The position numbers and the translations under genes are program-made. DNA of 15,516 nt. Source: JACJVV01 sp047603135. Its GTDB lineage: Archaea; Nanobdellota; Nanobdellia; Woesearchaeales; JACJVV01. Position 1 is the first letter of the stretch; each line of letters starts with the position of its first letter. This document shows, one piece after another, positions 13,002 to 15,516 of this stretch. Under the pieces are notes generated by a model that worked only from the letters and a program-made list of their open reading frames with translations, did no database searches and was not told the origin of the DNA. The stretch is taken from contig JBLKOW010000018.1 in the NCBI GenBank assembly GCA_047603135.1, forward strand, positions 1 through 15,516. Reading direction: 5' to 3'.

Positions 13002-14084
13002 TTAAGCAAAGGTTATGCCTAGTTCATCACTAATACTTGCAGAAGTTGGGCGTTCACGTGATTTTTGCCCAGCAATTGCAGCACTTCCCGTCATGTATGG
13101 AGACTGCACTCCTGTCATGATAGTCATGATGATTACTTTACCTTTCATAGCAGGATTAATACGTGCTCCCCAGATAACGTTTGCATCTTGATCCATTTGT
13201 GCAGTAATTAAGTCTCCTGCACGGGATACTTCATCAAGTGTTAAATCAGGTCCACCTTCAATGTGAATTAATGCACCTGTTGCACCTTCATATGAAATTT
13301 CAAGGAGTGGGTTTGAAAGCGCTGCTTGAACAGACTCATCAACACGATTGTTTGTATCGGATGAACCAATACCAATTGCTGCGACACCACCGTTTTTCAT
13401 GATAGCTTTTACATCCGCAAAGTCAAGATTTACAAGTGATGGTACTGCAATTGTTTCAACAATTCCACGAATCATAGTAGAGATTAGTTCGTTAGCAACT
13501 GCAAATGCTTGTTGAATTGGTAAGTTTCCTGCGATTTGAACCAGTTTGTTGTTGTCGATAACAATAACAGTATCACAGTTCTTTCGAAGTTCATCAAGAC
13601 CAAACTCGGCTTTTTCAACACGAGCACGCTCAATTTTAAATGGCATAGTAACCGTTCCGATAACAATTGAGCCCATTTCTTTTGCAAGCTTTGCAACAAC
13701 ATGAGCTGAACCTGTTCCAGTTCCTCCACCCATACCAGCACATACAAAAAGCATGTCTGAATTTTTTATCATATCTTTTAAGGTATGAGAGTCTTCTTGA
13801 GCAGATTGTTTTCCTCGATCAGGAAATCCTCCGCAACCAAGACCTCGAGTAATTGATTGCCCAATAAGAAATTTCTTATCAGCCTTAGTAATATCGAGGT
13901 GTTGTTGATCAGTATTAATTGCAAGAATTTCAGCACCACTAATGCCCTTATTGTACAACCATGACACCATATTATTTCCGGCACCACCGCATCCTATAAC
14001 CTTAATATTTGCTTGTCCTACTTGCATTTCTGGTGTATTACTTGCGTTTTGTTGAGCTTGTTGTACAATAAAATCCATCGCCAT
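13002..14084 (-). CDS. ftsZ: cell division GTPase FtsZ
   Basis: 360 residues. Tubulin-like GTPase that forms the division ring under the membrane. IKVIGCGGAGNN (27-38) is the nucleotide-binding loop, AINTDQQHL (55-63) follows, GGGTGTGS (119-126) is the tubulin signature, and VNLDFADV (218-225) is the T7 loop whose aspartate completes the GTPase site of the next subunit. The C-terminal domain runs to MTGVQSPYMTG (323-333), close to archaeal FtsZ. Two details differ from many FtsZ proteins: the residue after GTGSA is His where Pro is usual, and the tail is short (about 27 residues) with no clear conserved C-terminal peptide. Whether it is FtsZ1 or FtsZ2 cannot be settled by eye. The start has GAGGT 7 bases upstream, and the mRNA has a leader of about 100 bases, unlike most neighbours. 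Confidence 0.97.
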   Translation of the reverse strand: MAMDFIVQQAQQNASNTPEMQVGQANIKVIGCGGAGNNMVSWLYNKGISGAEILAINTDQQHLDITKADKKFLIGQSITRGLGCGGFPDRGKQSAQEDSHTLKDMIKNSDMLFVCAGMGGGTGTGSAHVVAKLAKEMGSIVIGTVTMPFKIERARVEKAEFGLDELRKNCDTVIVIDNNKLVQIAGNLPIQQAFAVANELISTMIRGIVETIAVPSLVNLDFADVKAIMKNGGVAAIGIGSSDTNNRVDESVQAALSNPLLEISYEGATGALIHIEGGPDLTLDEVSRAGDLITAQMDQDANVIWGARINPAMKGKVIIMTIMTGVQSPYMTGSAAIAGQKSRERPTSASISDELGITFA

Positions 14085-14091
14085 TTTGTTT

Positions 14092-14096
14092 ACCTC
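14092..14096 (-). promoter_or_regulatory. Shine-Dalgarno of ftsZ
   Basis: GAGGT with 7 bases to the ATG at 14084; a second in-frame ATG two codons later (MAM) has worse spacing. Confidence 0.65.
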
Positions 14097-14124
14097 GTTT
14101 TTAATTGTAAATAAAAAGAAAAGA

Positions 14125-14175
14125 TGGCCAAACCATATGAGAGAGGGGGGTGTGTTTCAGAAATTGGCTTGACCA
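14125..14175 (-). promoter_or_regulatory. ftsZ leader hairpin with C-rich loop
   Basis: In the transcript, UGGUCAAGCC (14175-14166) can pair with GGUUUGGCCA (14134-14125): ten pairs including two G-U. The 31-base loop contains CCCCCCUCUCUC. The CCUC in this loop is complementary to the GAGG of the Shine-Dalgarno 29 bases downstream of the hairpin. A regulatory role is a hypothesis only. Confidence 0.4.
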
Positions 14176-14185
14176 TTTTTTCCGA

Positions 14186-14209
14186 TTAGTATACTAAATA
14201 CTATACTTA
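14186..14209. promoter_or_regulatory. dyad between the ftsZ TATA box and its start point (possible operator)
   Basis: Contains the 10-bp palindrome TAGTATACTA (14187-14196) and a wider inverted repeat TTAGTATA/TATACTTA with one mismatch. A related element, TCGATTTAGTATCCGAATA (14222-14240), lies 40 bases upstream, and GTATAC recurs at 14261-14266. The position just downstream of the TATA box suits a repressor site. Confidence 0.4.
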
Positions 14210-14217
14210 TATATAAA
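14207..14217 (-). promoter_or_regulatory. TATA box of ftsZ
   Basis: TTTATATATAA on the minus strand. The start point would fall near 14186, giving a leader of about 100 bases. With the features at 14125-14266 and the divergent TATA box at 14318 it accounts for the 262-base gap 14085-14346. Confidence 0.55.
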
Positions 14218-14317
14218 CCTTTCGATTTAGTATCCGAATATAGCGACAGATATTGCTAAAGTATACAGTTTATTTAAAAAGGACAGACTCTACTTTTTAG
14301 TGACAAAAATAGAAAAA

Positions 14318-14328
14318 TATATAAATAT
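14318..14328 (+). promoter_or_regulatory. TATA box of the gene at 14347
   Basis: ATATATAAATA centred about 25 bases before the ATG at 14347, divergent from the ftsZ promoter about 110 bases away. Confidence 0.55.
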
Positions 14329-14346
14329 AGACATTTTTAGGCAGTT

Positions 14347-15192
14347 ATGGTAAAACTTTCACGAATTGCACTTGCTGGAATCGCACTATTGAGTCCTGTT
14401 TATGATCTTTCTAAAGAGAAACATGAAACAAACACACAAACCACTGAAGTTGAAGTATTAGGGCCTGGTAGTATGGACATTTCTGATGAATTTCACGATG
14501 CACCTAATCCATTAACCGCTGAGGAACCAAAGCAAAATAAAACTCTTGAAGATGCGCTTAATGAGAACAACCTTTCAGCTAGAAAATCACAAAATGATAG
14601 ATATTCTTCTAAAAATTATAACAATAGTGAAACTAGTGCTGAATCACGTTCTTCACAATCATATGAAATAAATGAAATTACGACGTATATTAGGCTTTTA
14701 AGAGATTTTAGTCTTTTTGCACAAAGAGGAAAAGATGGCGTAACAATTGCATTCGTTGAGGAGCATCCTGATGGAAAAAGGACAGGCGAATATGATTTAA
14801 TGCTTAAATCTGAGGAATGCGGAAGTACAAATAAAATACCTTTACAACAAACACCTGAATTAAAGCAGCATCAAGAAAACATTAACTCACTTATCGATAC
14901 GATAATTAATCGCGAGTATAGTATTATGGAACGAGTATTAAATGAAGGTAATCCTATAATTTCAGTTGAATTAGGAGAGATCAGTGCTATTTGTGAAAAA
15001 GAAAAGCGACACTATGCTGTCTGGATAGATGAAGACTATAATCAAAAGTTTAGCATTGCTACGCTCGGCTCAGACTTACGACCTAATCAAGAAATAATCC
15101 GTATTGCTCAAACATCTGATAAATATCCTCAACAGTTCCTCTATGATGTTGCAGATGCTAAGCAACGAAATAATACACCTGCTGAAAGATAA
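14347..15192 (+). CDS. putative exported hypothetical protein
   Basis: 281 residues, not recognised. The N-terminus (KLSRIALAGIALLSPVYDL, 3-21) looks like a short signal peptide or anchor; the hydrophobic core is brief and no lipobox cysteine is present. Residues about 22-108 are low-complexity, rich in S, N, E, T and K, and probably disordered. Residues about 108-270 look folded, with helices around EINEITTYIRLLRDFSLFA and strands such as VTIAFVEE and HYAVWIDEDY. Only two cysteines, C158 and C217. It is divergent from ftsZ and shares its dyad-rich intergenic region, but the leaderless promoter is its own. No function is proposed; the export call is moderate. Confidence 0.78.
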   Translation: MVKLSRIALAGIALLSPVYDLSKEKHETNTQTTEVEVLGPGSMDISDEFHDAPNPLTAEEPKQNKTLEDALNENNLSARKSQNDRYSSKNYNNSETSAESRSSQSYEINEITTYIRLLRDFSLFAQRGKDGVTIAFVEEHPDGKRTGEYDLMLKSEECGSTNKIPLQQTPELKQHQENINSLIDTIINREYSIMERVLNEGNPIISVELGEISAICEKEKRHYAVWIDEDYNQKFSIATLGSDLRPNQEIIRIAQTSDKYPQQFLYDVADAKQRNNTPAER

Positions 15193-15195
15193 TTG

Positions 15196-15228
15196 TCATC
15201 ATTTATTTCTTTTATTGATTATTTCAAT
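15196..15228 (+). terminator. possible T-rich terminator after the gene at 14347
   Basis: CATTTATTTCTTTTATTGAT and ATTTCAATTT fill the 36-base gap between convergent stops. Confidence 0.4.
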
Positions 15229-15516
15229 TTAATTAAACAACATAAAGAAACCAAGAACAATACAATATATCCAATAGGAGTATACCGAACCATTTCTCAT
15301 TGCAGAAACAAGAATACTTAATGCAATATATCCTGAAAGACCTGCAAAAATCATTGCAAGAATTAATTGTATAGTTATCACGTATTGAGAGGAAATCATA
15401 ATAAAATAAAGACTAATTCCAGAAAGGATTGGAATGGAACTAAGAACTAAATACTGCTTTATTTTTTCTTTTTCTAATCTAAAATATGCCCCTGAAGAAA
15501 CAAATAATCCTGTTCG
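15229..15516 (-). CDS. uppP: undecaprenyl-diphosphatase UppP/BacA family, C-terminal part (5' end outside window)
   Basis: 95 residues are visible plus a TAA stop, open to the window edge. The visible part begins R-T-G, fitting the conserved (P)GxSRxG motif of this integral membrane phosphatase, then KIKQYLVLSSIPILSGISLY (aligning with the ARFSFLLSIPAILGAG region), a helix with SGYIALSILVSAMRNGS, and a last helix ending YWIYCIVLGFFMLF, matching the family's usual FVIYRIILGLLLL end. Bacterial members recycle undecaprenyl diphosphate for envelope glycan synthesis; in archaea the lipid carrier would be dolichol-like. About two thirds of the protein is missing, so the assignment rests on the C-terminal pattern. 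Confidence 0.72.
   Translation of the reverse strand, partial: RTGLFVSSGAYFRLEKEKIKQYLVLSSIPILSGISLYFIMISSQYVITIQLILAMIFAGLSGYIALSILVSAMRNGSVYSYWIYCIVLGFFMLFN

Noticed and set aside
13484..13987. Alternative-frame ORFs inside ftsZ
   Set aside because: Shadows of a strongly recognised gene; no start signals.
1..15516. Insertion sequence, prophage or CRISPR array
   Set aside because: No transposase, integrase, Cas or phage structural gene, no regularly spaced repeats, and no paired terminal repeats with target duplications were seen.

Overview
The window looks like archaeal chromosome, AT-rich, most likely from a small-genome DPANN-type lineage such as the Woesearchaeota/Pacearchaeota. That lineage is inference. 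The archaeal call rests on an archaeal-type D-aminoacyl-tRNA deacylase (DtdA), an archaeal-like FtsZ, a tRNA gene with no encoded CCA, and TATA boxes at a nearly constant 25-27 bases before most start codons. That spacing means leaderless mRNAs. Shine-Dalgarno motifs appear only where a gene is an internal cistron or has a leader: mscS, the IMP cyclohydrolase-like gene and ftsZ. I used this rule to fix several starts: 1086 for the methyltransferase, 1209 for the transglutaminase-like gene and 8085 for the His-rich membrane protein.

Layout. 1-1086 (-): m5U RNA methyltransferase of the TrmA/RlmD family, cut by the window edge. 1209-2144 (+): protein with a transglutaminase-like Cys/His/Asp pattern. 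2389-3396 (+): YhcG/DUF1016-type PD-(D/E)XK nuclease, A-rich and probably acquired. 3465-3932 (+): guanine deaminase. 3980-4564 and 4683-5189 (+): two unrecognised proteins. 5198-5270 (-): tRNA-Val(UAC). 5436-5513 (+): possible 25-residue ORF. 5528-6403 (+): IMP cyclohydrolase-like protein. 6434-8085 (-): a coupled pair, a His-rich two-helix membrane protein followed by an MscS channel, both with Lys-rich tails. 8172-9011 (-): DtdA. 9090-9965 (-): unrecognised protein. 10135-11700 (-): membrane lipoprotein with a cytoplasmic UBA-like tail. 11765-12064 (-): Cys-rich YhbY/CRM RNA-binding protein. 12171-12824 (-): HD phosphohydrolase. 13002-14084 (-): FtsZ. 14347-15192 (+): putative exported protein. 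15229-15516 (-): C-terminal part of an UppP/BacA undecaprenyl-diphosphatase, cut by the window edge.

How the genes fit together. This is mostly informational and housekeeping content (RNA modification, tRNA proofreading, ribosome-associated RNA binding, cell division, lipid-carrier recycling). Two purine genes, guanine deaminase and the IMP cyclohydrolase-like gene, lie about 2 kb apart. Most genes have their own promoter, so the same-strand runs are not long operons. The clear operon is the His-rich protein/MscS pair, where stop and start overlap as TAATG and the Shine-Dalgarno lies inside the upstream gene's last codons. No insertion sequence, CRISPR array or rRNA was seen. The less explained parts are the His-rich/MscS pair, the transglutaminase-like protein, the lipoprotein with a three-unit 9-residue leader repeat, and the dyad-rich ftsZ promoter and leader.
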